Shown in pieces: positions 17,748 to 27,252 of a stretch of 64,000 nucleotides of DNA. How positions within the stretch are numbered: the stretch's first letter is position 1; every line of letters starts with the position of its first letter. Location of the stretch: NCBI GenBank assembly GCA_019163175.1, contig JAFLKN010000012.1, positions 55,891 through 119,890 on the forward strand, given 5' to 3'. Source of the stretch: Prolixibacteraceae bacterium. GTDB taxonomy: Bacteria; Bacteroidota; Bacteroidia; Bacteroidales; Prolixibacteraceae. The translations under genes were made by a program, and so were the position numbers. The notes beneath the pieces were generated by a model. The model saw nothing but the letters and a program-made list of their open reading frames with translations, had not been told where the DNA came from and made no database searches.

Positions 17748-19865
17748 ATGCAATATTTCAAGAAACAGTTCTTTTTGCTTTTGTTTTTCAGCACTCTTGT
17801 AAGTTTTGGGTTTGCTCAGTCAAAAACTGATTACCCGGCCGATCTGGCTCAACTGCACCAGAATATTCTGAACGAATTGCTGGGTGGACCGTTGGGTACC
17901 GACACGCTACAGGCATTGGTTGACCGCATGAATGAACAGGGCGCCTGGCCACACATTCCTTACCAAAGTAAGCAGCGGGGAAGCTGGGAACCTACACTTC
18001 ACCTCAGTTATGTGCAAACGATGGCGAAAGCCTGGAAAAAACCAGGTTCCAATTTTTATAATAATCCGATCTTGCTGGCAAAAATCCATTTTGCGCTCAA
18101 TTACTGGCTAGGCAACGATTTTCAGTGCCCCAACTGGTGGTATCCCGAAATCGGCGTTCCGATGCAGCTCGCCCCAACCCTGATTCTTATGGAAAGTGAA
18201 CTTTCTCCGGAACAAATGGCCAAAGGCATCAAAATTCTCGACCGATCCAAAATTGGAATGACCGGACAAAATAAAGTATGGCAATCGGGCAATGTGTTGA
18301 TGAAATCAGTGATTCAGCGAAATTCGGATATGATCAGGAAAGCAGCAAATGCCATTCAGGAGGAAATGAAAGTGAGCCTGGGCGAAGGCATTCAGCCCGA
18401 CGGATCGTTTCACCAGCATGGTCCGCAAATTCAGTTTGGGAACTATGGACTGGCCTATGTGGGCGATATGATTAAATGGATTCGGCTCCTGAGGAATACC
18501 CCGTTTTATTTCGATGAGTCAAAAATGAGCATTCTGCGCAATTACCTGATCGATGGTCAGCAATGGATTACCTGGAAAAACCAGATGGACATCAGCGCCT
18601 GCGGACGGCAGTTATTTCTGAATGCGCAAACCGGAAAAGCACGCAGTCTCGCACGAAATTTCAGTCAGATGGAAACGCTCGATCCTGACAATGGTAATGC
18701 CTACAAAAGGGCAAATCAATACGAAAACCTGATCGGAAGCAAACATTTTTGGCGTTCCGATTTTCAGGTTAAGCGCACTCCCGACTATTATTTTTCGGTA
18801 AAAATGTGTTCGGAACGAGTAATTGGAGCCGAATCATGCAACTCCGAAAATCTTCAGGGTTTTTACATGGGCGACGGGGCTACATACCTTTATCAGTCGG
18901 GTAAAGAGTACGAAAATATATTTCCGTATTGGGACTGGAAGAAAATTCCGGGAACAACTACGCAACAAGACGACAAGGAATTACCGGTTTTAACTGCTTC
19001 AGGATATCGCATCAAGAGCGATTTTGTGGGTGGAGTTTCCGATGGCAAAAACGGCGTTACCGTGATGGATTACAATCGCAACGGACTTTCTGCAAAAAAA
19101 GCATGGTTCATTTTCAACGACCATATCGTATGTCTTGGTGCCGGGATCACTGCTGAATCAGGTATTCCGGTTACGACTTCGGTCAACCAATCGTTCCTGA
19201 ACGGGGAGGTAATTGTGAAAACACAAACAGAAAAAACACTTCCTGCAGAATCGTCTGAAACAATCGTTCCGAAATGGATTCTGCACGATCATGCGGGTTA
19301 TTATTTCCCTGAAGGCGGAAACCTGAAACTGGAAACCAAAACAGTGACCGGCTCATGGCACGCAGTGGCAGCCATGTACAAAGATGAACCAATCAAATCA
19401 GGAATCTTCAAATTGTGGTTCGAGCATGGCTCCAATCCGAATGATCAATCCTACGCCTATTGCGTGGTTCCGAAGGCGACCAAAGCCAAAATGCAACAAA
19501 TGGAAACCAAACCATCTTTCCGGATTGTGAAAAACGAACACAACATACAGGCCGTAATTTCATCCGACCAAAAATGGGGCGGAATGGTATTTTATCAGGC
19601 CGGAAAAACAGAATTGTTTGGTGGAATCGAGACCAATCAGCCTTGTGTGCTAATGGTCAAAAAAGAGAAGAATGGGCTGTCGGTCTCTATATCTGATCCA
19701 ACGCAGAAACGTGGTCAGATTCAGGTAACTTTGAAAGGAAACTACCAATCAACGAATCCGGCTTGCAGTGTATCTTCGTCGCAAGGCAATTCGATTCTGA
19801 CAGTAAGTTTGTCCAAAGGCGATGAAGCCGGAAAGACAGTTTCTATAGAATTGGTAAAGAAGTAA
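17748..19865 (+). CDS. Polysaccharide lyase family 8 protein, canonical active site
   Basis: A 705-residue PL8 lyase with signal peptide 1-23 (ends GFAQ). Unlike the PL8 at 2585, all residues of the chondroitinase AC active site can be placed: Asn175 in TGQNKVW (172-178), His224 and Tyr233 in FHQHGPQIQFGNYG (221-234), Arg287 in SACGRQL, and Glu367 in CNSENLQG. From memory, chondroitinase AC numbers are Asn175, His225, Tyr234, Arg288 and Glu371, nearly identical offsets. The super-sandwich domain has GFYMGDGATYLY, WDWKKIPGTT and KAWFIFNDHIVCLGAGI. It acts on chondroitin, hyaluronan or a similar beta-linked uronan. It is the last gene before the 300-bp palindromic element, which may divide the cluster into two transcription units. 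Confidence 0.9.
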   Translation: MQYFKKQFFLLLFFSTLVSFGFAQSKTDYPADLAQLHQNILNELLGGPLGTDTLQALVDRMNEQGAWPHIPYQSKQRGSWEPTLHLSYVQTMAKAWKKPGSNFYNNPILLAKIHFALNYWLGNDFQCPNWWYPEIGVPMQLAPTLILMESELSPEQMAKGIKILDRSKIGMTGQNKVWQSGNVLMKSVIQRNSDMIRKAANAIQEEMKVSLGEGIQPDGSFHQHGPQIQFGNYGLAYVGDMIKWIRLLRNTPFYFDESKMSILRNYLIDGQQWITWKNQMDISACGRQLFLNAQTGKARSLARNFSQMETLDPDNGNAYKRANQYENLIGSKHFWRSDFQVKRTPDYYFSVKMCSERVIGAESCNSENLQGFYMGDGATYLYQSGKEYENIFPYWDWKKIPGTTTQQDDKELPVLTASGYRIKSDFVGGVSDGKNGVTVMDYNRNGLSAKKAWFIFNDHIVCLGAGITAESGIPVTTSVNQSFLNGEVIVKTQTEKTLPAESSETIVPKWILHDHAGYYFPEGGNLKLETKTVTGSWHAVAAMYKDEPIKSGIFKLWFEHGSNPNDQSYAYCVVPKATKAKMQQMETKPSFRIVKNEHNIQAVISSDQKWGGMVFYQAGKTELFGGIETNQPCVLMVKKEKNGLSVSISDPTQKRGQIQVTLKGNYQSTNPACSVSSSQGNSILTVSLSKGDEAGKTVSIELVKK

Positions 19866-19880
19866 TGAATAAATTTGGTT

Positions 19881-20180
19881 TTATAGTCCTGAAGGGACGG
19901 CATATACTAGCCCAGGGCAAACGACGGAGGAGTGTCGCCCTGGGTTCAGAAACGGGTTTTAAAATCGTCCGTACGATAACGTTTGTTGAAATAGTTACCT
20001 TGTGTCGGACGAAAAGGCATAAATCCCAAATCCGTCCGAAAGGGAATATTTGCTTTGATAATCGAATTCTCGCGGACGGTTTTTCCACCGCAATACATAC
20101 CCAGGGCGGCGTTTCGGATCGTTCCTCCCGAAACTCTACCCTGGGCTATGATATACCGGTCTTTCAGTCCTGAAAAATGA
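19881..20180. repeat. 300-bp imperfect palindromic element between PUL genes
   Basis: This fills the 370-bp gap after the PL8 gene. The left side (19884-19945: CCTGAAGGGACGG, TAGCCCAGGGC, GCCCTGGGTT) reappears inverted on the right (20102-20172: CCCAGGGCGG, CCCTGGGCTA, then TATACCGGTCTTTCAGTCCT). Each half also contains its own CCCAGGGC/GCCCTGGG inverted pair, so the whole folds as two hairpins within a long stem. Central parts contain CGTCCGTACG and TCGCGGACGG. Short open frames cross it on both strands but look like by-products. It resembles high-copy palindromic elements of Bacteroidota and carries no transposase. Confidence 0.65.
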
Positions 20181-20235
20181 ACGTTGATTTCTATAAACAT
20201 CCGATGCCTGTGGCATCAATAAACAAGAAGCAGAA

Positions 20236-21702
20236 ATGGCAAAATACCAAATAAAACTTTTCATAGTTTCATTTTCCTTTTTCTTGATAGCCTTTACTGC
20301 AATCAGCCAGCCAGTTCCGGTAGAACTCCGTAAATCAATCAGCCAATATGGAATTACCTGGGAGTTCGAAAAACCCATGCAAACCGGGCAGTTTGTTACT
20401 GGCGACTGGTGGGTGGTTGGACCGGCAACAATCGTAAAAATTACACCCGGGCCAGGACCAATTTCAGTTGATCAAACCACCATCAGGATAAATCGCTGGA
20501 ACGACACCAGCCTGAAAACCGACACTACCATGCGCAACGGCTCCGCTATTGTGCTAAAAGCTGGCTACAAACAGAGCTATGACTCACGCGCCGGAGCTTT
20601 TGATCTTTCCGGATGTGTTAAGCTTCCATTGAAACTGGAACCAAATCGTTCTCTCATTTCATCTATCAGCAATACATCGCTTCCGGTCGATAATTTCTGC
20701 AAAAACATCCTATGGGAAGGTGAATACCAATGCCAGACGGTAATGAAAACCGCGGCAGTGCTGACTTGTCTTGAAACAGTTCCTCCGGCTGATGCATTTC
20801 GTCCGCCATTCGTTGGCAACAGTAAACCTATTTTTTTTGCCCGCGATATTCACTGGGATTATCTGCCTCAACTTCAACCGGCAGGCGAAATTCCATCGTG
20901 GGAAGAATTTGAACGCTATTTTCAGCGTCCGTGGATCGACCATCTGATGAGCTGGTCGCAACAAGAGCTGGTTCCGAATGAAAACGGACCCAACTACGGC
21001 CGTGAACATGCCCGACTGGTTTCCATCGCAAGTTTAATGCTTTGCCTCGATGTTCCTCAAAAGCAAAAGGAAAAACTAACCATCGAACTGATTCAGAGAG
21101 GAATTGATTTGTACGGAATAGCCATGAATGGCGGATACTGGAACGAAGGTGGCGGACATTCGAGCGGACGAAAATGGCCCATCCTTTTTGCCAGCATCAT
21201 GCTCGGAAATCCAACCCTGGCCGAACTTCCGGAGACCGCTTTTTTTCAGGAAGACACTCAAACTTACTACGGGAAAGGCTGGTTCGGACAAACTGTGCTG
21301 TGGCAAATGATTATGCATCACGGCAAACGCGACACCTATGAGGAAAAATCGCCCGACCAATGGGAAAAATGGGACAAAACTTCGGAAAGCTACCGGGTGT
21401 GTTGCAATGCGGTTGCGTGGACCGGAACCGCACTGGCTGCCCGTTATATGAAAGCCATCAAGCTTTGGGGGCACGATGCACACTTCGATTACATTGAACG
21501 ATGGATGCGCGAAGACGATCCGTACCAGGAAGCGCGCGGAAATCGCAAGAGGCCAGGCGGCGAAACCAAAACTTTCGATCCGTTTGTAACTGCCATGTGG
21601 AAAGCTCACCGAAAAAATGCCCCAGAACAGGAAATGTCGGGTATCCACCGAAAATGGGTTTGGCAAGGAAACAAAGGGGTTTGGATACCAAATGAAAAAT
21701 GA
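20236..21702 (+). CDS. Secreted protein of unknown function, candidate novel carbohydrate-active enzyme
   Basis: A 488-residue protein with a clear signal peptide (1-24, ends AISQ). I recognise no named CAZyme family. The N-terminal 150 residues are beta-rich and contain YGITWEFEKP (38-47) and GQFVTGDWWVVGP (51-63). The second half is helical, with GPNYGREHAR (251-260), YWNEGGGHSSGRKWPILFA (301-319) and YRVCCNAVAWTG (386-397). Repeated helical hairpins with Trp, Tyr, His, Arg and Glu clusters suit an alpha/alpha-barrel sugar-binding cleft. I recall similar unnamed proteins, with GDWWVVGP and GRKWPI strings, in Planctomycetes and Verrucomicrobia degradation loci, but cannot check. It sits between PL8 and GH28-like genes, so a role in the same pathway, for example unsaturated-oligosaccharide hydrolysis or a new lyase, is a reasonable inference only. 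Confidence 0.75.
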   Translation: MAKYQIKLFIVSFSFFLIAFTAISQPVPVELRKSISQYGITWEFEKPMQTGQFVTGDWWVVGPATIVKITPGPGPISVDQTTIRINRWNDTSLKTDTTMRNGSAIVLKAGYKQSYDSRAGAFDLSGCVKLPLKLEPNRSLISSISNTSLPVDNFCKNILWEGEYQCQTVMKTAAVLTCLETVPPADAFRPPFVGNSKPIFFARDIHWDYLPQLQPAGEIPSWEEFERYFQRPWIDHLMSWSQQELVPNENGPNYGREHARLVSIASLMLCLDVPQKQKEKLTIELIQRGIDLYGIAMNGGYWNEGGGHSSGRKWPILFASIMLGNPTLAELPETAFFQEDTQTYYGKGWFGQTVLWQMIMHHGKRDTYEEKSPDQWEKWDKTSESYRVCCNAVAWTGTALAARYMKAIKLWGHDAHFDYIERWMREDDPYQEARGNRKRPGGETKTFDPFVTAMWKAHRKNAPEQEMSGIHRKWVWQGNKGVWIPNEK

Positions 21703-21760
21703 AGAGAACAAATTGTTGAAAACCAAATTTCCTGACATCAAACTTTAACTGAAAACACCA

Positions 21761-23215
21761 ATGACAAAATTAATCCTGTTCATTTGTATTCTGGCAATTT
21801 CTCTGGCAAGTACCGGACAAAAGGCTGACCGTTTTGTGCTTCAGACCACATCGGGTACTATTGAAGTAACCAAATTCAAAACCTATTATTTTGCGTCGTT
21901 TGATCTGGCGAAGTCCGAATGGTTGACACTGATTTCAGAAAAACCCCTAAACAGCGTTGAAATCAGCCCGAAAAGCTATGGAATTGACTTTCAAAAAGAT
22001 GGAAATCAAATCAGGTTCAGGATGGAAAACCCGGGCTACATCATGGTTCGGATCAACGAAACGGAGAAGGTATTTCTGTTTGCTGAAAAACCGGAAGTGT
22101 TGCCTGCCAAAGAAACCGTTGTGGATATTGTAGAAAAATATTCGGTTAACAATACGGGCAAAACCACTGAAACCGAAAAGATTCAACGTGCCATCAATGA
22201 AATTTCAGGAACCGGAAAAACCTTGTATTTTCCAAAAGGAACCTACCAAAGCGGACAGCTTCAAATCCGAAGCAACAGCAACATTTATCTGGCGCGCGGA
22301 GCAGTTCTGAAAACCGATACCAGCTCAATCAAACCTTTCCAATCGACGGATGAGGTGAGCAACAAACGGTTTATTTCGATGTACGGAGTTGAAAATGTGA
22401 AACTTTCAGGATATGGAGCCATCGACGGGAACGGACGTCTTTTGCGCACTAAATTCGGCGACGATGCCCGGATGAGGCTGCTCATGGCGATCAAATCCAA
22501 AAACATACGGATTGAAGGTTTACAATTTAAAGACCCCGGCTCATGGAATACACAGGTTTTGCTGTGCGAAGATGTGACTATCCGGAATGTGAAGCTTTTA
22601 AATGACATTGAACTGAGCAATACGGATGGTTTTGATCCTGACGCCTCCCGGCGGATGCTGATTGAAAACTGCTTTGCCTACTGTGGCGACGATAATGTGG
22701 CCATTAAAACCACAGCTAATTCAGGATTGGTGGGCAATGTGGATCAAATTACCGTTCGGAATTGTGTTTTTCTGACCAAAAAATCGGCGTTAAAAGTAGG
22801 AACCGAAACCCGCGGTCAGGAAATGAAAAACATACTTTTCGAGAACAACGATGTGATTGAATCAGACAGGGGAATTGCCTTGTATGTCTCGGATGGCGCA
22901 ACTTTGAGCAACATCACCTACCGGGATAATCGCTTTGAACGAAACCATCCCGACCAACAGAAAAAAGCCATTCATGTGGTGGTCAGCAAACGAAATGAGG
23001 ACAGCAAACTGGGTGAAATCAACGGTTTGTTAATTCAGGATTGTACATTTGAAACTGCCTGGCCCAAAAAATCGTTGGTAAAGTATGAAGGCGATGGAAT
23101 TGGAATCCGCATGACTATTGACAATCTTAAAATTTCCGGGAAACGTGTAAATTCACCGGAAGAAGCAAATATCCAAACGGATCAGGCACAAATCATTTTT
23201 AAAGATGACAATTGA
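21761..23215 (+). CDS. GH28-like right-handed beta-helix glycosidase
   Basis: A 484-residue secreted protein; signal peptide 1-19 (ends ASTGQ). Residues 20-120 form a beta domain, followed by a polygalacturonase-type beta-helix. GH28 signatures are present in order: SNTDGFDPD (Asp pair), CGDDNVAIKT (GDD) and a later KVGTETRGQE. The third GH28 motif normally reads GHG with the catalytic His; here it reads GTETRG, so the His is missing or displaced. The three acidic residues needed for an inverting hydrolase remain. It may therefore act on a non-galacturonan substrate or belong to a GH28-related helix family. In this locus it would remove uronic-acid or galactose residues. It lies 58 bp after the unknown protein and 39 bp before the fucosidase. 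Confidence 0.82.
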   Translation: MTKLILFICILAISLASTGQKADRFVLQTTSGTIEVTKFKTYYFASFDLAKSEWLTLISEKPLNSVEISPKSYGIDFQKDGNQIRFRMENPGYIMVRINETEKVFLFAEKPEVLPAKETVVDIVEKYSVNNTGKTTETEKIQRAINEISGTGKTLYFPKGTYQSGQLQIRSNSNIYLARGAVLKTDTSSIKPFQSTDEVSNKRFISMYGVENVKLSGYGAIDGNGRLLRTKFGDDARMRLLMAIKSKNIRIEGLQFKDPGSWNTQVLLCEDVTIRNVKLLNDIELSNTDGFDPDASRRMLIENCFAYCGDDNVAIKTTANSGLVGNVDQITVRNCVFLTKKSALKVGTETRGQEMKNILFENNDVIESDRGIALYVSDGATLSNITYRDNRFERNHPDQQKKAIHVVVSKRNEDSKLGEINGLLIQDCTFETAWPKKSLVKYEGDGIGIRMTIDNLKISGKRVNSPEEANIQTDQAQIIFKDDN

Positions 23216-23254
23216 AGCAAACAAGGCTAAACATCATACTTAAAGATAAATGAT

Positions 23255-24679
23255 ATGAAACGAATCTTACTTTTCCTGACCTTTTTCCTTCTGATTTCCC
23301 AGATGATTCAGGCTCAACCAGAAAGAGATGCCCACATGAAATGGTGGCGCGAAGCCCGCTTCGGAATGTTCATTCACTGGGGACCATATTCGGTTTTGGG
23401 TGGAGTCTATAATGGACATCAGCAAAAGCGGGGTGGGGCTGAATGGATTATGAACCGCTGTAAAATTCCTGTGGCCGAATATCAGAAATATGCTGCCACA
23501 TTCAACCCGGTAAAATTCGATGCTGAAGCTGTTGTGTTGATGGCCAAAGAGGCCGGAATGAAATACATCATTATCACGGCCAAGCATCACGATGGGTTTG
23601 CCATGTTCAAGTCGAACGCCAGCAAATTCAATATTGTCGATTTTACTCCCTACAAAAAAGATGTACTCGATGCGCTGGCCAATGCCTGCCGCAAACACAA
23701 CATGAAACTCGGGTTTTATTATTCGCAGGCGCAGGACTGGAACAATCCGGGCGGATCGGTAGCTCGCAAAGTGATGTCGGAAGGTTGGGCTAATCCAGAT
23801 TCTACAAGGATCGATGCGTTTACTGCGGCCAACAAAGGTCATTGGGACCCGGCACAAATGACCGCCACGATGGACGAATACATCGAGAAAGTAGCCGTTC
23901 CGCAAGTGAAAGAATTAATGACCAATTACGGCGATGTGGCCGTTTTGTGGTGGGATACACCAACCAACATGACCGACGAATATGCCCTGAAATTGCAGGC
24001 TTTGCTGAAACTTCTGCCCAACATCATTACCAACGACCGGTTAAAAAGACCCAATTTCCCGGGCGATACCGGAACTCCGGAGCAAAAAATTCCCGGACAG
24101 GATGAACTCGACGGAAAAGACTGGGAAACCTGCATGACAATGGGAACTTCGTGGGGCTACAAAAGCTGGGACAGCAAATGGAAAACCTCGGAAACGCTGA
24201 TCCAAAACCTGTGCGACATCGCTTCGAAAGGTGGAAATTACCTGCTGAATATTGGACCAGATGCATTTGGGGAGGTTCCGGAGCAAAGTGTTGATGCCTT
24301 AAAAGCAATCGGTGCGTGGATGAAAACCAACAGTGAAGCGATCTACGCTACCAAAGCCAGTCCAATCGGCGCTTTTGACTGGGGGCGTTGCACCCAAAAA
24401 GAAGAAAAGGGAAATACAATTCTTTACTTTTCAATTTTCAACTGGCCGGTAAACGGAAAGTTGCTGATTCCCGGACTTAAAGGCAAAGTGATCAAGGCTG
24501 AATTGCTAGCTTCAGGAGAAAAGCTGAAGATTATTTCAGAAAATGAAGGACTTTCCATCAGTTTGCCAGTTCAGGCACCTGATAAAATTGCCACAGTAGT
24601 AAAAGTAAGTATGAAGGGCAAAATAAGTAGTTCTGCCGCCGGTGCGAAAAGGACAATGAAAACCGGTGAATTGGATTAA
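23255..24679 (+). CDS. GH29 alpha-L-fucosidase
   Basis: A 474-residue secreted (signal peptide 1-20, ends MIQAQ) retaining alpha-L-fucosidase that releases terminal L-fucose. The barrel begins with WWREARFGMFIHWG (30-43) and contains the fucose-binding KHHDGFAMF (110-118). The nucleophile is Asp234 in VLWWDTPTN. The acid/base candidate is Glu291 in DWETCMTMGTSWGY, a region typical of GH29. Residues 365-460 form a C-terminal beta domain. Its presence indicates fucose in the target glycan. The stop codon overlaps an ATG at 24679; the next gene more likely starts at 24700. No sorting domain is present, so it probably acts in the periplasm on imported oligosaccharides. Confidence 0.93.
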   Translation: MKRILLFLTFFLLISQMIQAQPERDAHMKWWREARFGMFIHWGPYSVLGGVYNGHQQKRGGAEWIMNRCKIPVAEYQKYAATFNPVKFDAEAVVLMAKEAGMKYIIITAKHHDGFAMFKSNASKFNIVDFTPYKKDVLDALANACRKHNMKLGFYYSQAQDWNNPGGSVARKVMSEGWANPDSTRIDAFTAANKGHWDPAQMTATMDEYIEKVAVPQVKELMTNYGDVAVLWWDTPTNMTDEYALKLQALLKLLPNIITNDRLKRPNFPGDTGTPEQKIPGQDELDGKDWETCMTMGTSWGYKSWDSKWKTSETLIQNLCDIASKGGNYLLNIGPDAFGEVPEQSVDALKAIGAWMKTNSEAIYATKASPIGAFDWGRCTQKEEKGNTILYFSIFNWPVNGKLLIPGLKGKVIKAELLASGEKLKIISENEGLSISLPVQAPDKIATVVKVSMKGKISSSAAGAKRTMKTGELD

Positions 24680-24699
24680 TGCATGCTAAAACCAATCAT

Positions 24700-27192
24700 A
24701 TGACCAAAATGAAACCTGTTTTTCTGATTGTATTTTTGTTTCTGATTTCTGTTCCGGGTATGGCAAAAACATCCGTCTATTCGGTGAACTCACTAACCGA
24801 ATACCTTGCTGCTGAATCGAAGGCGATACCGGGAGATACCATTTCATGGGAGGCCGGAACTTTTCAGGACGTAATTTGGGTAATTGGCAAAGACGGGATC
24901 AATATTAAATCCGAACGGCCGGGGGCGACCATTTTCTCCGGAAATAGCAAAGTGGAAGTAAAAGCCAGTGGAACAACTTTCAGCGGATTTCAGTACATCG
25001 GTGGAAAAGCCGATGGAGATGTTTGCAAAATTTCAGGAAGCCACAACCTGATTGAACAGCTCAATTTTTCGGGATATCATTCCAATTATTACCTCAATAT
25101 TACGACAACCGGACGACACAACACAATACGCTACTGCAATTTTGAACGCAAACCCGAAGACAAACAGACTTCGGTGTTGCAGATTCAGGTGGACGAGAAA
25201 GAGCCAGGCTACAATGTGGTTTCGCATTGTTCGTTCAAAAACCACACAGCGCCACCCAATGCCGGTGGCGATTACGGCATCGAAGCATTGCGTATCGGCT
25301 ACAGCTACCAGGCGAAATTCATCAGCCGCAGTATCGTGGAGTATTGCTATTTCTATCGCTGCAACGGCGATGGAGAGGTAATTTCGTCGAAAGCACGCGA
25401 AAATATTTACCGTTACAATACCTTCGACGACAATGGCGAATCGCATTTCACGCTTCGGCATGGCAGCGACAATGTGGTGTATGGCAATTTTTTTCTGAAA
25501 GGTGCCGGACTTCGAATAAAGGAAGGTCAGAACCAGATGGTGTACAACAATTACTTCGAAACGGGAGATTTTTGGACGATTAAACTTGAAAACTACAAGG
25601 TTGATCCCCTAAAAAACATTGTAATTGCACACAATACGTTTGTCAATTCAGGATCGATGAAACTGGGTGGAAAAGGCGAGTTCCCACCAGCAGAGGTTAC
25701 ACTGGCCAACAACTTCTTTTATAAGTCAACGGCTCCAATAAGTGACGATCTGACCGGAAAAGAAACTTTTCATGGAAATGCTTTTCAGGAATCAGAGAAC
25801 CCAAATCAGTCCGGATTTTTGGTAAGCAATGCTGAAATGGTGAAGAATTCGGAAGGATTCTTTCAGTCAAAAAAGAAAATTTCAGTGGTAAAAGAAATCT
25901 CTCTAATACAAATTCTGGATATTCCTGAATTGAATGACGATCCACAAATTGCCCTCGATATTGCCGGGAACAAACGGTCTGCAAAAAGTAAATCTGCCGG
26001 ATGTTTCGAACCTTCCGGAAAAGCGAACCCGGTAAAACCACATGCCACGGTACATAATACTGGTCCTGATTACCTGCGCAGCAACATCGGTTTGGCATTA
26101 CAGATCGTCGAAAATATCCGTAAAGAAACTATCGCCAAAGCAGAGCAATTGATGAAGGAAATACCAGTTACGGTAACCGATTCGTCTTGCAAACGCAGCG
26201 CGGGCGGCAAGAATGATTTTTACTCCGAAGGCGACTACTGGTGGCCCGATCCGGCCAATCCAACAGGCTCCTATATTCAGAAAGATGGACAAACCAATCC
26301 CGATAATTTTGTTGATCATCGGCTGGCAATGATTCACCTGAGCGAAATTTCTGCCATGCTGACTTCGGCCTGGATTCTGACCGGCAAGCAGAGATATTCC
26401 GATCAGGTTTTGAAGCACCTGAATGCCTGGTTTGTCAATCCCGAAACGCGCATGAATCCAAACATGCTTTATGCTCAGGCCATTTGGGGGCGTTTCACTG
26501 GTCGCGGAATTGGTTTGATTGATGCCTATCATTTTGTGGAGGTGGTTCGTTCTGTCAAAATGCTCGAAGTTCATGGCGGCCTTACCGCCGAACAAATACA
26601 ACCAGTAAAGATGTGGTTTGGTGATTTCCTAAACTGGATGACCACCCATCAATACGGAATTGACGAGATGAATGCCAAAAACAACCACGGAACCTGTTGG
26701 GCAGTTACTGCTGCCGCAATGGCCGATCTGACCGGAAATAAAGAAGTCCTGAATATGTGTACCGATCGGTTCAAAACAGTGTTCCTTCCAACTCAAATGG
26801 CCGACGATGGCAGTTTCCCGCTCGAACTGAAACGAACCAAACCTTACGGCTATTCACTGTTCAACATCGATGCCATCTGCAATCTGGCGCAAATTTTATC
26901 CACTCCTGAAGATAATTTATGGGAATTTAAAACTCCCGATGGCAAAAGTCTGAAAAAAGGAATGGAATACATTTATCCGTACATCGCCGACAAATCGAAA
27001 TGGCCATTTGCCAAAGATATTTACATTTGGGAGGAATGGCCGGTGCGCCAGTCGTCGCTTTTATTTGCCGGATTGGCTTGGCAAAATGAAGAATACATCA
27101 GCACCTTTTTGCGTTTGCCGGCCAATCCAACGCATCCTGAAGTAATTCGTAATGTTCCGGTTAGACACCCGGTAATTTGGCTGGTGAAATAA
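24700..27192 (+). CDS. Two-domain lyase: PL6 chondroitinase B-like beta-helix fused to alginate-lyase (PL5-like) toroid
   Basis: An 830-residue secreted protein. The ATG at 24700 directly begins the signal peptide (MTKMKPVFLIVFLFL, ending GMA); the in-frame ATG at 24679 would overlap the fucosidase stop. Residues 25-430 are a PL6-type beta-helix with GDGEVISSKARENIYRYNTF (Lys231), HFTLRHGS (Arg253) and LRIKEGQNQMVYNNYF, the Lys/Arg pair of chondroitinase B and PL6 alginate lyases. Residues 450-830 are an alginate_lyase toroid with DYWWPDP, KNNHGTCW (NNH at about 661-663) and KRTKPYGYS (Arg712, Tyr718), matching the Asn-His-Arg-Tyr set of PL5. Both active sites look intact, suggesting two lyase activities in one chain. 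The junction lies in one open frame. A 60-bp gap precedes the sulfatase. Confidence 0.87.
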   Translation: MTKMKPVFLIVFLFLISVPGMAKTSVYSVNSLTEYLAAESKAIPGDTISWEAGTFQDVIWVIGKDGINIKSERPGATIFSGNSKVEVKASGTTFSGFQYIGGKADGDVCKISGSHNLIEQLNFSGYHSNYYLNITTTGRHNTIRYCNFERKPEDKQTSVLQIQVDEKEPGYNVVSHCSFKNHTAPPNAGGDYGIEALRIGYSYQAKFISRSIVEYCYFYRCNGDGEVISSKARENIYRYNTFDDNGESHFTLRHGSDNVVYGNFFLKGAGLRIKEGQNQMVYNNYFETGDFWTIKLENYKVDPLKNIVIAHNTFVNSGSMKLGGKGEFPPAEVTLANNFFYKSTAPISDDLTGKETFHGNAFQESENPNQSGFLVSNAEMVKNSEGFFQSKKKISVVKEISLIQILDIPELNDDPQIALDIAGNKRSAKSKSAGCFEPSGKANPVKPHATVHNTGPDYLRSNIGLALQIVENIRKETIAKAEQLMKEIPVTVTDSSCKRSAGGKNDFYSEGDYWWPDPANPTGSYIQKDGQTNPDNFVDHRLAMIHLSEISAMLTSAWILTGKQRYSDQVLKHLNAWFVNPETRMNPNMLYAQAIWGRFTGRGIGLIDAYHFVEVVRSVKMLEVHGGLTAEQIQPVKMWFGDFLNWMTTHQYGIDEMNAKNNHGTCWAVTAAAMADLTGNKEVLNMCTDRFKTVFLPTQMADDGSFPLELKRTKPYGYSLFNIDAICNLAQILSTPEDNLWEFKTPDGKSLKKGMEYIYPYIADKSKWPFAKDIYIWEEWPVRQSSLLFAGLAWQNEEYISTFLRLPANPTHPEVIRNVPVRHPVIWLVK

Positions 27193-27252
27193 ATTGGCGG
27201 CTGGCAACTGGCAGCAAATAGCTCAACATAAACTTAACTAAACCTGAAAATT

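Noticed and set aside
19865..20378. Several small open frames on both strands across the 300-bp palindrome
   Set aside because: They mirror each other because the DNA is palindromic, and none has a supporting start or family.
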